Position numbers and translations under genes: made by a program
Notes under the pieces: generated by a model
Seen by the model: only the letters and a program-made list of their open reading frames with translations
Told to the model about the DNA's origin: nothing
Database searches by the model: none
NCBI RefSeq assembly: GCF_040802235.1
Contig: NC_133158.1
Coordinates: 153,028,401 to 153,092,400, forward strand
Source: Manis javanica
Taxonomy: Eukaryota; Chordata; Mammalia; Pholidota; Manidae
Direction: 5' to 3'
DNA length: 64,000 nucleotides
Shown: piece after piece, positions 37,111 through 51,297 of the stretch
Position numbering within the stretch: the first letter of the stretch is position 1
Layout of the letters: each line of letters opens with the position of its first letter

Positions 37111-37294
37111 GGCTCATTCCCTTAGACCTGAGCTAAGAGAGAGCAGAGTTTCTGGGAAAAGTGCACCAAATCCTGGTTGAGGGAGCTGCTGAACCAACTG
37201 CTGCGACTTCTGCAGGACACAGACGTCTGATCTGCCCTACCTACGCCAGGCACGACTCCAGCCCCTGCAGAACCGGACGCCTTCTCTTCAGGTC

Positions 37295-37465
37295 AGGGTC
37301 CTCAACAAGGGGCCTGAACCAGCAACATCAGATCACCTGGAATCTGTTAGGAATGCAAATTAAGGGGCCCTATCTCATACCTATGGAATCTGAAAATACC
37401 AGCCATCTGTTTTTAACAAGTCCTACAGGTGATTCAGATGTGTCAAGTTTGAGAACGGCTTGCAG
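37295..37465 (+). mobile_element. MER5A-like hAT element
   Basis: 'agggtcctcaacaaggggcc', 'gaatctgttaggaatgcaaa', 'ctgtttttaacaagtcctac', 'aggtgattcagatgtgtcaa' and 'gtttgagaacggcttgc' match MER5A end to end. Confidence 0.82.
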
Positions 37466-37799
37466 ACACCACCCTGCTCCAATATGGAACCCTACACCCA
37501 CCCCTCCCTGCTGGTGGGCCTCTCTGGTTCCTGATGTCTGGAAATCTCACTATGGCCCCAGCCTATTTTTCTAACTAATTTCATTTCCTGAAATATTTAC
37601 TATTCCAACTGTTTAGGCCTCTTCCCCAGGTAAAACTCCTCTTCCTGCCTACTTGTAGGGTTTAATTTAGCTTTCATCCTTGTAGCCTCCAAGGTAAATG
37701 TCAACGATGATTTCTGCCTTAACCTAGCCTTTCCCTAACACCCTTCAGTTACCAGATCTCCTCCTTATTCATTCGTTTCCACTTTAATTCATACACTGC

Positions 37800-38530
37800 A
37801 ACAAGTATTCATGCCCACACATCCCAGGGATTAACTGCAGTAGGTGCCAGGCACTTCAATGATGCCCAAAACAGCTCTCTCATTCTTGTCCCCAGGACAC
37901 TGACCCTTTAGTGGGGCATGGCAACATGCAAATCAATACATAATTACAAATGATACATTAGGCCTCTGAGGAGGTCATTGGGCTGAGGCCTGAATAATGA
38001 AGGGGAGGCCTGACAGTAGTTTATAACAGCAAATAGTTGGATGTTGAATCCATGCCAGACTCTAGTCTAGGTGCTTTACATGTATTATCCATTTAATCTT
38101 CCAACAACCTGATGGAATAGGTGGTATTCTCCTCCTCTCTTTAAGAAGGGAGACTGAGGCACAGGGAGAATAGTAAGTATGTAAACAGCAGAGCTAGGAT
38201 CCAAACCCAAGCAGACTGGCTCCAGAGCCTGCCACCCAACCACAGGCTAAGGTGAGAAGAGTAAGGGAGAATGGTAGGGAGGCAGTAAGCAGAAAGGTAT
38301 CCAAGTAGACAAATCAGCATGTGCCAAGAGCCCTTGAGCAGGAAAAAGTCAGCCTGAAATAGAAAAGCAATCAAGTATATTGCTGAAACTGAGGAGCAGT
38401 GGATGGGTTGGAAATATATTTGGGAATTGGACTGGACATCTATCTTCACAAATGTGTTATGGGGTATAAGGGAGAAGGAGAACTCAAGGATGTCTCCCAC
38501 TTTTCTAATTCCCTGCTTTCAAGGTTTGAG
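37800..38530 (+). repeat. Ancient interspersed repeat, unnamed family A, copy 5, split by a MIR
   Basis: 'ggtgccaggcacttcaatg' to 'aggcctgaataatgaagg' and then 'aggtatccaagtagacaaat' to 'ctcaaggatgtctcccact' are family A pieces. An antisense MIR ('agggagactgaggcacaggg', 'gatccaaacccaagcagac') sits between them at about 38060-38245. The opening also overlaps an L2-like stretch at 37.6-37.8 kb. Confidence 0.5.
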
Positions 38531-38889
38531 GACAGTCTGTGTTTCCAGAGGGCAAAGTATTATAATATATAATAAAGTCCTGTGGAATGCTGATGCACAG
38601 AAAGCTCTCCAATGAATATAATTAATCAATCAAGCAGGTCAAGCTTCCAATCCTCCCACCAGCACTACCACCATCACCACTTTTGTTGGCCATACTTGTC
38701 TGCATGCTGTCTACATTCACAGGTTCCAACCTATCCCCTGGGAGCTCCTTTCCAGAATACTATTAGCACAGGCTAACAACAATGAGTTACCACCACAGTA
38801 ATAAGTATAGCTTCTACCAGGAGGAAGGTTTTTCTCACACAAATGTAATGCATTTCAAACCAAGGATTCTCAAATATATCTGAAAAGCA

Positions 38890-39010
38890 CTATTATACTA
38901 ATTCACAAATGAGAAGTTATACAACTTTCCCAAGGCCATACAATTGCAAAGAGGTTGCGCCAGAATCCAAATCCAGGTCTGCTCAATTGGAAGCCTACAC
39001 TTCCTCCATT
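38890..39010 (-). repeat. MIR fragment
   Basis: 'caactttcccaaggccatac' and 'gccagaatccaaatccaggt' are the MIR core read antisense. Confidence 0.65.
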
Positions 39011-39012
39011 AA

Positions 39013-39378
39013 ATCAGCATTTCCCATAATGTGGAACACACATCTTCATAGAATACAACAATGATTTTCAGGTGCACAGACGAACTTTTTAAAGTCTTAA
39101 TAATTATAGTTTGAATACATATAACCACATATGTGTATAAAATATTAAGTAAAAAAATATGTATGATTTCCTATAAATTTTACATTACATATATACATTT
39201 ATGCAATATATATATTACATCAAATCCATGACTCCACGTGTATTCCTGCCTAGGAAACATTTAGTTTCTTAAAAGTCAACTTAAAGAAAACATTAGAATA
39301 AAAGTATAGGTAATCAGGGATAGGGCTGAAATCTTGAGGCAATACATAAATAACTAAGGTTTGTGAAACACTGCTAAC
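39013..39378. mobile_element. Possible hAT-type element
   Basis: The left 'cagcatttcccataatgtgg' and the right 'ggtttgtgaaacactgctaa' resemble paired hAT termini around a very AT-rich interior of mono- and dinucleotide-like runs. Diverged and uncertain. Confidence 0.4.
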
Positions 39379-40468
39379 CACACCACCACCCAAGAACAGA
39401 CAAGCACCTGTTCCATACTGTATTCAAATTTGGCTACAGTCACACATAACTTTGACTCTCTGCTCCAGAGAGATGAAATCTTGGCTGCCTTGGGGGAAAG
39501 GGAGTAACATGAGAACAACACTATTTAACATAAATCGTCCTTAATACAGTATTGGTCTTGACATAAAAACTGGTTTGGTGGTCCAGCTCCTCTGCATATT
39601 CACCACACATCTGGATTAAGTCAGGGAAGCTTTCCCTGGCCTGTTTCACTTTGTCAAAAGGAAGTTATATGAAGTAGGCACTTCCAGTTTTAGAATCCCA
39701 TAAAATGTTAAGACCCTAAGAAGCAAAAATATTATTTTCCAGAATTGAAAAGGCCCCAATCCCAAATTACAAATGACCTAAGAAATAAATGAGAAATAAG
39801 ACTGCTTGGCACCACACCCCAGACCACCATCCCTTAACTGGAGAGATGCTATCAGCTACGCTCTCTCTGGAAAGATGTGGCAAGACATTAATTACAAGAT
39901 AATAAACATCAGCCAATCCATGTCCTTGTCCCCACCAAAACTTTAAGAATTTCTGGTCCCTCATTTTTAAGTGATTAACTTTCTTTACATGTGGTCCTTG
40001 GTGTCTGTTACTTCCAGGATTAAGTCCTGGGTCAGAGTTACAGGTAAAGAAATGGGTGGGGAAGAAATCTGCAAAATTTCATCACATTATCCTCATGGTA
40101 AGCCCCTGGTGAGAACCACCTGTAAAAGCTTCCCAGCTCCATCCTAAATTACTCCGTGGGTGCTCACACATGTTTAAAGGGCTAAACCTCTAAAGGGAAT
40201 TGTCACTCCTTAATTTCCAAAAGCATTCTTCCTCTATTACTGCAACAGATATAGTTATCAAAAGGAAAGTCTTAAGGCCCCCTTCCTTGCCCTCTTTAAA
40301 AAGCCCTTCCTGTGATGTCAGCAGGCCTGTAAACTTTTTAATAGAGGGTTTATTAGATTCCAGGAAAGCAGTTCTGAAATGTGCTCACTTCATGTTTAGC
40401 TAAAGAAAACAGAGGATGGGTGGGCTGCATTTGGCAAACTCAGAAAGCACAGCCGGGTAGCAGGTGAT

Positions 40469-40490
40469 CTAAATAAATAAATAAATAAAA
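40469..40490. repeat. AAAT tetranucleotide microsatellite
   Basis: About five tandem AAAT units in intron 1, just inside the promoter-proximal 1 kb. Confidence 0.85.
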
Positions 40491-41000
40491 TGCAAGTCCC
40501 TGGGCAAACTGTGTAGCCACGGGTGATGATTATAACTGGAAAGTTGTTACATAATTACTTGTTAACTACTGACAAACACATACATGGCTACAAAATACCA
40601 TGGTTACTCTAGCCATTGAAAGCCAGCTACCTAGTCCAAGAGTCAAGGTTTCTCCAATTAATTTCATTCAAAGAATTAAACAATCCCAGTACCTATTCCC
40701 TTCCAAGGTAACCGGACTGCTTTTACACATACAAAACAGCCTCCAGCAATTAAGCCAAGCGCCTCTAGGGACGAAAATCAGGTTGCCCCTTAATACTGAT
40801 TTTTGTAAGGGAGATGCAGAAAGAAGTACGTTCATAGAGCTAAATATTTATCACCTAGATAAAAACGACTTCACTCCAAACTGGAAAATTTGAAAAGAGA
40901 AGTACCCCCACCCCCCACCTCCGCTCAGTTGGCCCACAACACAAGACCTGTGTTGGATGTACGGCATTCCAACATTTTTCAAAAAGTTTACAAGGATTTA

Positions 41001-41900
<900 letters not shown>

Positions 41901-42067
41901 CTCAAGTGCTCGCCCAAGGCGAGGGTGGCCCTCCAGTCCAAAGAGACTGCGGAGCGGCTCGCCCCCGCCCCTCCTCCTCCGCAGGGATCCTTCTCGGCTG
42001 CCACGCGCCCCGCAGACCCCGCCACCCGGGCGCGGACCTGGCAGGGGCGCGGTGAGAGGCCTGGAGA

Positions 42068-42099
42068 GGGTGGGGGAGGCAGGGATGCGGGCGGCGGGG
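42068..42099 (+). other. Potential G-quadruplex
   Basis: GGG-T-GGGGG, then GGG, GGG and GGGG runs with loops of one to five bases, on the plus strand within the CpG island. Confidence 0.55.
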
Positions 42100-42855
42100 A
42101 AGCGGCTGGTGCCTCCTAGACGCCCGCCGGGCTCCGGTGGCGCATCTGCGGCTTCGGTCCCCTCGGCGGCTCCGGGCAGGCGCCGAGGCGCGCTGCTGGC
42201 GGTCGCCGCGGCTGGAGGGGGCCGTGCTCACTGTGGCGCGGGGCCGACTTAACCCTTTGCTGCCCCTCCAGGGGCTGGGGAAGGCGGGGGTGAGTACGGC
42301 GGGCTCTGAGCGCCGAGGGGGGCGGCCGGCCAGCGGGCGTCTCGGACCCCTCCAGCCCGCCGCCCGCGGCCCGGCCGCAGGTCCTCCTCCCCGCTCCCCG
42401 CCCCAACAGTTTACCTGTTGGTCCCCCGCTAGTGGGCAGGGGCCGGCGGCGGCGGCACTCCGGCGGCCGTAGCCTCCACAATTCGGGTTGGGATGGGGTG
42501 TTGGGTTTGATTTTATTTGTAAGGTATCTTTCTCGTCCCAGCCAACCCTGGGGACGCCGCGAAGTTTGCCACTGTCTGGGGGCGGCGGGAGACGCCGGCT
42601 CGCCGCCGCGGGCGTTCTCGCCCCCACGGCCCCGGAGCGCTAGCTTCCGAGTTGGCGGACGGCGGCGCGGCGGCCGCACTGAGCATGCCCAGCTCGGCGG
42701 CCGGACCGCGGAGGAGTTGGCTGCGAGCGCGCTCCGATCCGCCTCTCCGGGTTTTCGCAGCCGCAGAACGCGCAGCCCGCGGGCCCCGGCGCCGGGACTG
42801 AGCCTCGGGTGAATGTGGGCGAGGGAGGGGGCGCCCCCAGAACCCCTCTGCGCGC

Positions 42856-42875
42856 GGCGGACTGCGCAGTCCGCC
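42856..42875. promoter_or_regulatory. Perfect 20-bp palindrome with TGCGCA core
   Basis: GGCGGACTGCGCAGTCCGCC equals its own reverse complement. The CTGCGCAG centre resembles half of an NRF1 site (consensus GCGCATGCGC). It lies about 1.4 kb upstream of the MED12L start codon at the outer part of the CpG island. Confidence 0.6.
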
Positions 42876-43159
42876 TCGATCTCGCCTAAGGTCGCTGTCC
42901 CCGTGGCCTGGGCCGGAAACCTCACCTGCGTCGGGTGTGTGGAGGGAGGGAGGTGATCCTGCAGGGATGACCTGGGTCATCCAACCCGCCTGCGCTCCCC
43001 GCTAGCTCCGGGGCGTGGGCACCAAGATGCTGGGCCACCTGCCGCGAGCATTGCCAGACCGGAGCCGCGGGGGCGGGCTCGGCCGGTCCCGAGGGACCCC
43101 GCGGGAGGCGCGCCCGGGAGGATGCGCCGGCACTTGGCCAAGAATGATGGCTGCCATTT

Positions 43160-43530
43160 ATGGAGCCCACGCTTCGTGCCAGGATCTTGACATTAAAGGT
43201 CTCCGATCCTTAATTAAAAAACAAATAAATAAGCTTACGAGGTTTTACTGTACTCCTTTTATAGGTAGAGAAATAGAGTCAGCTCAGGGAGGCCCAGTGA
43301 CTTCCTCAGAGCCACCAAGCTACCTCTACCTGATCTCAAGTTTCTGATCTATTCTCCACAATTTGGGATTGTTAGAACCGGTTCCTGAACTCCCTTTGCC
43401 TGATTGTGTCACGTTCCCAACACCTTAAGGAATTCCTCCGACTCCCCGTTCCATTTTCTGTAAGATGGTGTAAGCAGAATCTGACCCAAAGCCCTTGTAC
43501 AGCACCTGGCACAAAATGCTCAGGGGATGT
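43160..43530. repeat. Two MIR-like fragments at the island edge
   Basis: 'aggtagagaaatagagtca' with 'ccaccaagctacctctacct' (43160-43330) looks antisense. 'ccgttccattttctgtaaga' with 'tacagcacctggcacaaaat' (43370-43530) looks sense. These mark the abrupt end of the CpG island. Confidence 0.55.
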
Positions 43531-43919
43531 TGAACAAGTCTGAATAGCTATTTACCTCTGCGGGCTTTCATCAAACGGGGAAAGAAGAAAACGGAATCAG
43601 ACGCTGTCAGTGCAGCAGGGGCTACTTCCTCCCTCCTGACCCTGACCCGTAAGCGCTTCCCAGCGCAGCCTGAGGCTAAGTCAGGCCTGCAGGTGTTGGC
43701 TTCTTTACTGGAACTGAGCAAGTATACATTTTAGAGAACAGTTACCTTCAACCAGGAGACATTTCCTGGCCAACACCTGCACCCTGCCCCCAAGGACTTC
43801 TCTTTCACTAACACCGAGGGAGTAATTTCAAAGCTGAACTTGTCTTTGCAAGAGGTATCTATCAAATCTAGCTTCCTCGCTTGGGAGATAGGACACGTAC
43901 CTAACTTTATCAGGAAAGT

Positions 43920-44035
43920 TATCAAACATACCAAAAAGCAGAAGAAATGGTATAATGAACCCCCAAGTCACATCTCCCAACTGTGATAATTATCAAAGTT
44001 TTGCCATTCTTGTTTCATTTTCTCCACCCCCAACA
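43920..44035 (+). mobile_element. L1 fragment
   Basis: 'aagaaatggtataatgaacc', 'cccaactgtgataattatca' and 'aaagttttgccattcttg' match a common old L1 3' region motif. Confidence 0.5.
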
Positions 44036-44098
44036 CACTTGCTGCAACTTGGGCACACAGCATAGGACCAGGAACACGGTGGGCACTCAAAAAGATGT

Positions 44099-44165
44099 TG
44101 ACTGGTCGGATGGATGGTGAGTGGGTGGCTGGGTAGGCATGTGGATGGACAGATGGCTGGTGGAA
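44099..44165. repeat. Degenerate GGAT/GGTG-rich simple repeat
   Basis: Imperfect tandem units of TGGATGG and GGGTGGCT type over about 65 bp. Confidence 0.7.
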
Positions 44166-45884
44166 CTTTGGGGATACCTTGTGCCGATACTCTAATGGGA
44201 GGTGTCACCTAAACTCTTCCCTTGCAATACCTGGGCAAGACCTTCCAACTGGCTTCCACAAAGGAAAAATATTTGAAGCACTCAAAAATCTTACCTAACC
44301 ATTAAGATTTTATTTTAAAATCAGCATGTGTTAGTGATGTGTCCCTAGTGCTTGGTAAAATAGGAAAGGAATAGCTCTGTCCCTGCTGGTCTTCCTTCTT
44401 AACTTCCTCTTTTGTCTTAAAACAGTCTGAAATGGATTATTTGGCTCTCTCAACGTTAAAAAAAAAAGCTTTAACAGGCTTAGCTTCCTCAAAAGTCATT
44501 CTTTCACTATGTGGACTTCCCCAGGGCATTTGGCCCCCTCATCCTGGCATTTGCACTCTTCACAGTCCACCCCCACCTACCAATCCAACATTTTCTCCCT
44601 AGTCCCTCACCCCAGGTAGCTCTCGCTCCATCTCCAAATATGGAATTCTCAGGCTCTGTTTTTCCACAGCCACTTCAGGACAGTCCTTAAGAGTCTGACC
44701 CCCGTATTAAGCCCAACACAAACTCTTGAGGTAGGAGATGATTCTTCAGTTATCTAAGTGCTTTTGGCACTTAATTTTCATTTTCAACACCTCATTATTT
44801 ATTGGCATGCATTCAAATATGGCACACAGAATAATCTTGTTCCCTCATCCCCACCTTACCACTCCAGAGGTCATTTTTAAGCTGACTCAGGCCATTTAAC
44901 ATGGTGGGCTTAAGATGGAAGGCACTGTGTTCTAGCTGTGCTTGGATGTCCCATCTCAGTACTGGCTGAAACAGCAGATAGGCACAAATTCTTAATGAAT
45001 AATGTTAGTCTCATTTGCTACTACTTCTATAAGGGGCATCTTATCTTTATCTGGCTAATGGCCATCTGCAGGCCTGGTAACAGTTTGCATAGAACAGGAA
45101 TTATTCTGAAAACCAGAGAATCCCCAGAGAGGTCCCAGACTAGACCTCAGCCTAGCATGAAAAGATGAGTTAAAGTACCTGAGGAAGTTTTGTACAGCTG
45201 GTGAGGGAAAAGGATTGAAATACAGCTGGAGAAAGAGGAATTACAAACTATATTAAGCATATGGGGCTATACCCTCTAAGTATAATGCTGTATCTCTAGA
45301 GTGGCTTATGTGAGTTCACAAGTGTTTAAAAGTGGACACTTTCTTGGGTCACATCCAGGGCTCCTCAAAGATCCCTCTGCATCAGGAACTTCCCTCACTG
45401 CTATATTCCCTCTGCAAACCTTGGTTTTCATAATTCTGCAAGGAGTCCCTCATAGTTGGGACTGCTTTTGTGTCCTTAGACAAAGTCCCTTTAAGACAGC
45501 TCTTGGCTGGCTTTCTCTCTCTACTTTTGGTCTGCAGGAAATACACAGATGTTCTTTGCCTGCACATACTCTAGTGTGGGCATTTTCTCACCAGCCTTCT
45601 CTCCTTGCCACCACTGATGTGTTCTGCAAGCCACAGTTCTTCACTTGAATGTTTTCCAGTCTGATTCAGAGACCAGTTACTCAGGTCATGCAAACTGCAG
45701 CAGACAAATGTCGAGTACCCAGACCAGTGGTCTCCTCAAAGCTCTTTTCATGAGACTTGAGGTAAGGAATAAAATTTCTTTGGCAAAAGGCAGAGACAAT
45801 CATATATGCAGAGCAGGTTTTTTTAAAACTGGGAGTGGAGAATGGCTAGGAGGGCAGGGTATTGACCCATCAGAAGCTGTAGTC

Positions 45885-46035
45885 CTGTTACCCTTACTTC
45901 ACAGATTAGCAAGTGAGTCTCCAGAGGTGCAGTAACTGGCACAAGGCCATCGAGTTAGCAAGTGGCAAAGCCAGGATCAAACCTAGATCGCTCTGACTCT
46001 CCAGCCCACGCTCATTATTGTCAGCGTGCTACATG
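45885..46035 (-). repeat. MIR
   Basis: 'acttcacagattagcaagtg', 'gcagtaactggcacaaggcc', 'agcaagtggcaaagccagga' and 'tcaaacctagatcgctctga' are the reverse complement of MIR in order. Confidence 0.82.
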
Positions 46036-46529
46036 TATTAATTATCATTTATATAACATATAAAAGTGAGCCCCAGAAGACAGGCCTAGTATAAGAGAAG
46101 CAAAACTCCTGACAGCTCGCTCTGGCATAGAGCATGCTTCCACTCAAGTGGAAAGAAACAATTCTCAGTGTAGTGCCTATAGGTAAAGTAATTAAAGTTG
46201 CCGGGTTCCCCATGGGACTGGTGCTTGTCCAGGTGTATATATTACTGTGTTTTGTTAACAGATTGTCTACAGGCAGACTTGCTTACTTTCAGTTTTTCAT
46301 ATATTCCCATTACATATAAATGTATTTGCCCTGTGCCTACTTCTGAATCAAAAAAAAAATTTCCTCTTTCTTTTCACCTCTTACAGAAACGGAAAAGTGA
46401 GAATGACTTAAGAAGGTGGGTCAGGATAGAGAAAAGAGAAATGGAGGATTAACTCGGGGATATTCCAGCCAAATGGAGTTTTTAATATAGTCTTTAGGCT
46501 ACTTACAGAGATGTAAAGAATATTGAGAT

Positions 46530-46745
46530 TAAAATCCCCTAAAGCAGCACTAACAATAGAACTATATTGATAGCCAATATGTACTTGTACATATTCCAAT
46601 AGGCACATTAAAAAAGTAAAAATAAATAGTTGAAATTAATTAATTTTTTAAAACTAAGTCTTGGAAATCTAGTGTGCATTTTATACTTGCAGCACATCTC
46701 ATCTCAGACCAGCCACATATCATGCGTTCCATATTGATCAGCCCA
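46530..46745 (+). mobile_element. Old non-autonomous DNA transposon
   Basis: 'aagcagcactaacaatagaa', 'aggcacattaaaaaagtaaa', 'tagttgaaattaattaattt', 'aagtcttggaaatctagtgt' and 'cttgcagcacatctcatctc' follow a common mammalian DNA transposon with an internal deletion. The family name is uncertain. Confidence 0.65.
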
Positions 46746-46959
46746 GCTGTAAAGGGATGTTTCAGTCCTGGTGAACCTATAACATATGGACTCTTAATAA
46801 GATCACTAAGGAAGCAGGTGAGTTTCCAAATTAAAAGAATTAAAAAATAACAATGAAAGGAATAAAATGAGAGAAAGGTGAGAAAGTAAAGAAAAAAAGT
46901 AAAGAAAATGGAAGATGGTGGATACCCAAAAAGCACTTAGATGCTACATGGATGGAAGC

Positions 46960-46983
46960 GTGGGGGTGGGGGTGGGGGGGTGG
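46960..46983 (+). repeat. G-rich simple repeat, potential G-quadruplex
   Basis: Runs of five, five and seven G separated by single T form a compact quadruplex motif on the plus strand. Confidence 0.75.
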
Positions 46984-49269
46984 CAAGGACATGGGAAGAA
47001 GAGTAGGGATTGAAAGTCAAAAGAAGAAATAAGAGATTTTTGAATTACAAAATTGACCAATGACAAGGCTAAAGATTTAACCTCATGCATTAGCCAAATG
47101 GTGCCTGCCACATTTATAAAAGAAGTCCCACCAGCTGATTTCTGAAAGGGGAGGGGGTGACACACAAACTCAAATCACTATTGATTAGGGTCACATAAGC
47201 AGCTTTTCAGCCCCAGAATCTGCTTTTGTTAGCTCACTCAGAGCTGTCCAAAGTTCCATAAGGCGGACAAATGCTAAACAAACCGAAGTAAGTTCAACAG
47301 AAAATCAGAATGCTGTGTTTTTGATACACAGGAATAGCCCTTTCTAGGGACTGAAATAGGTATTTGCCTATTCACATCATCCCCTTGCTAGTTTCAAAGT
47401 TCGGTGTAAAATCGACTAAGTAGGCAGAAGTGTGTTTGGTGAGTAGAAAATTAAAGCAAAGGGAATTGGATAATTTCCAAGGACTGTTTACTCAGACTGC
47501 CCACTTGAGAAGTCCTGTGACAGGCATGGAAATGCCACACCTTGGCCCATTGGTCCCTTTGGTGTATATACAGACAGCTTGTTACTGTCCAATGCATTTA
47601 TGACATTTCATACCAGAGGTACCTGGTGATCCACAAACATGGTTTTTAGATTTGTATGTTTGGTTTTGGGCTTGTACAGTCACTTCTAGACTCTAGAAAA
47701 ATCTGTCCACACTGGGTCCACATTCTTAACTGACATCAATCTGTTGGAGCTAAGGAGGACCTAGCTCTTTAAGTGTGGCTTGTTTTCACAGTACCAGCTG
47801 ACTAGCTCCACTCAGAGGGCAGGTCCACCTGCCTGGCTCCCATAGCACTAAGATTCTTATATGGAGACCTCTGCTAACCACAGCTGACTTCAGATTTTCC
47901 TGTTGGAGGAGAGGGGAATTGATAGATTCATGTTCAGTTACATGATTATTAGATTACTGCTTTCTTATTGTTAACTAGTCAAGGATCCAGTCTTTGTCAT
48001 CTATTAGAGATTATAACTCATCTGTTAGGATGGGTTACATCTGATCTTATAAAGCTTATATTTATTAATTTTGAAACATTTCAATTCTCAGAGGATTACT
48101 TCTTTTCCCAGTTCTAGGGACATTCTCTTATACTCTCTTATATACCTGCTACTGTCACACAGAGCAAGGAAGCATGGACAACATATTAGATAGCAGGATC
48201 TGGATTTTATACAACATATCTTGACAGCTTGAAATGATAGACTAAAGGTAACAGGATCAAATTTTACATATGAGTAAACTCTTTCCCTCATCTACTGGAC
48301 ATAGCAAAGACAGGTGGTATCTACTGTTTGCTAAATCTAAAGGTTAAATGCTAAGCAATAATAAAACAAATGCTGCCAACTCTTTGGTCTCAGTAGCATT
48401 TGGGAATAGCAACGCACAAATCAATTATACAAATCCTTTACAAAATAGCATTTTTATTACTATTCTTAAACAATTGCCCACTATTCTCACCACTTTGCCT
48501 TTTCCCAGAGCTGTTAACAAATGATAAAATTTACCAATTTGATTTTCATCTCCCTTCATTTCTTCTGCTCACCCTCTGGCGGAACTGCTGTCAATCAGCC
48601 AAATTGGTCAGCAAGAGGATGGAAGGAAAGAGAAGCAGAATTCCTACTAAGCCTGCAAACAGGAAAACCAGGGCTCGACTAATCTAAAATTGACCACAGA
48701 TGATTTGATAAAGGCAGTGGCTCAGGCCTCTCCTTCTGCCTCTCCCTGGGTAAGTAAACTTGGTCCCCAGCTCTTCTCCCTCTCTGCTCTCTCAGCCTTA
48801 CCAGCCATCTCTCCTCTCACCACCTGTTTCAGTCTAGGCTGCCCACAGCCTCTCCTGCCTCCATTTACCACTACTCAAAAGGGGACTCCACTGTCTCCTC
48901 AAACCGAAACTGAACTTACTGTATTCCCTCTCCTCAACGTACCCCCTGCTGGCCCATATTTCCTGTTAGCAGGGCAGGACCAGGCAGGTGGCTGAAGTTC
49001 CAGAGGTCAGGAGAAAAGGGAGAATGCCTCTTGGCTACAGTTGTGTATGTAGAGCTGCAGAGTGGCTATAAAAATGATGTTTCAGAGAGAATATTGCAAG
49101 TTAAGGCAGAGCAGTGTATCCAATCAGTAAGGGAGCCTAGAGGAACTGGGAGCTGTCAGTCCGAGTGAATGGGAGGTAGTGGTGATAAATGTGGGTGACA
49201 AGGCATGTGGGTACTCTTGGTGCTTGTGCATGCAAAAGCAAATAGAGGGCAGACATCGCCCAACTTTTC

Positions 49270-49590
49270 AATAGGGAATCATTTGATTTCTCTGTCCACA
49301 CTTATAACCTATTGATCTTTTCTTGCACAAATATTTCAGATTCATCCAGTCCTCCATAATCTCCGGCTACAGCAGTAGTCCACACCCTCAACCCTTCTTG
49401 CTTTGAATTATTCTTCTGCCCCCGTCTTCCTGCCCCAGCTACTTCTCTTTTTGAAATTTAAGGCACGAGGTCATCAGATTAATTTTTCAACAATCCTCAT
49501 TTCACCACATCATTTTCTCACTGAAAATTCTGCTAAATTCCTGCTACTTTAGATAAAGTTTGCACTCAGTATAAAAGTCAAGGTTTCTCA
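49270..49590 (+). repeat. L2-like fragment
   Basis: 'aatttttcaacaatcctcat', 'ttcaccacatcattttctca' and 'ctttagataaagtttgcact' resemble the L2 3' region. Diverged. Confidence 0.5.
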
Positions 49591-51297
49591 TACTATGCTG
49601 AAGGGAGTGGGGCTGACATGCGCTAAGTCTGGGAAGTCTGTTGAGCCCTCACCCAGCGGTGCTCCTGCCTCTTCATTGAGGTTGAAGAAGATTCTATTCC
49701 TGAGCAATCGGAAGACTAGGGAGGACTGAGAAGTCCCTTTCAACTCCACTGCCTCTTGTACTTAAATAAGATTGTAGGTGCTCCAGAGATGGAACCCTGG
49801 GTAGTTCCAATTCACGGAAGATAAACCAACAGGAGACGAGGAGCAGAAGTAAGAAGCATTCCCCTATCTGTACAACAGTGAGACATCACAGTCCCAGCAG
49901 AGCCTCAGTTCCCCATTCTTACAAGAACTGGGGACAGGATGGATAGGCAAGTCAGCATTCTCCATTACCTGCACACTGTGGCATTTCTAGGGAAAGAAGC
50001 AATGGAACAAAGAAGTAGTCAAAATTGCTCCCTCCTAATGATGAAAGAAGGAAGCAGATGATCTTTCCCCCAAGAAGTCCCAGTAGCCCATTCAGAACAA
50101 ACCAGACCCAGCCAGAGCCAGTGAGCACGAAGGTATGGCCCGATAGTCTATATGCTTTTACCCTAATTGGATTCAAAAGTCAATTAAGTAGGCTTAGCTG
50201 CCAAGATCAGTAATCTAGGCCAGTTCATCCCTTAAAACTCTAGTAAAACCTGCTTGGATCTGAAGCCCAGGCCACTCCAGCATCCTAGGCAAGCAGGTGG
50301 AATCTCATCATATAATGGCCCAATCATCCTCACCAGGCCAAGCCAGCATATACCCTTTGGCTGCATCCATCTGGGAAGAGTTGTGGTTAAGAAACTCCGT
50401 TTGCTCCATGTTGATTAAACATCTATTATGCACCAAGTATGTTAAATGCTGGAGATACAACAGTATTGTGACCCTGAGTTGATGACACTTACAGAATATA
50501 GAATAGACAGAAAAATAATCACACAAACTAATATAAATTTGCAAGCATGACAAAAGCTTCAAGGGAGAAGGACAAAAGTCTTTGAGGTTCTACAAGGGCG
50601 ATTTCCCATGGAAACAATGCTTGAGCTAAGATCTAGAAACTGAGTATGAGTTAACTAGGTGAAAAGGAGAGAAGAATACCCTAAGCAGGTAACAGCACAT
50701 ATACCCTGTGGCTAGTAGGACTGAGAAAGCCAGCATGCCTGGAGAGAGGAGAGTGAGAGGGTGCCCCGTGAGAGGTGAGGCTGGGAGGTGGAGAGGGGCC
50801 AAACCAGTATAAGCAATGGAGGAGTTTTGTTTTTATTCAATAGGAAATGGGAAGCTATTTAATAGTTTTAAGCAGAAGGATGTCACAGACATATTTACAT
50901 GGTGAAGAGATCACTTTGTCTGCAACAAGGAAGCCTGACAGGAGGAGGTGGTGCAAGTGGATGGGGAAGAACCTGTGAGTCAGCAACTGCAAATCCAAGC
51001 AGAAAACAATGGTTACTTCTGACCATCACTAGGCTGACAGTGGTTTCGATGGAGATAGTGACCATATTTGAGTGGCAGCTGGATAAAAAATGACAGAATT
51101 CAGTGATGATCAGATCTGGAGACATGAGATTGAAGAGATAGTTCAGAAAGACTCCTAAATTTCTGGGTTGCAGAATGCGATTGATGGAGGTGTTGGTCCC
51201 TGAGAAAGACAAAGTGAGAGGAAAGCCATGTTTCTAGGGTTGGGGATAGTGGGGTAGGTAGAGCAAGAGTTTATCTGTGTTGATGCAGGGGAGGTCA

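Noticed and set aside
41902..42980. Large overlapping open frames on both strands of the CpG island (up to about 270 codons)
   Set aside because: They appear in several frames at once, are Arg/Pro/Gly/Ala-rich and have no known domain, as expected from stop-poor GC-rich sequence.
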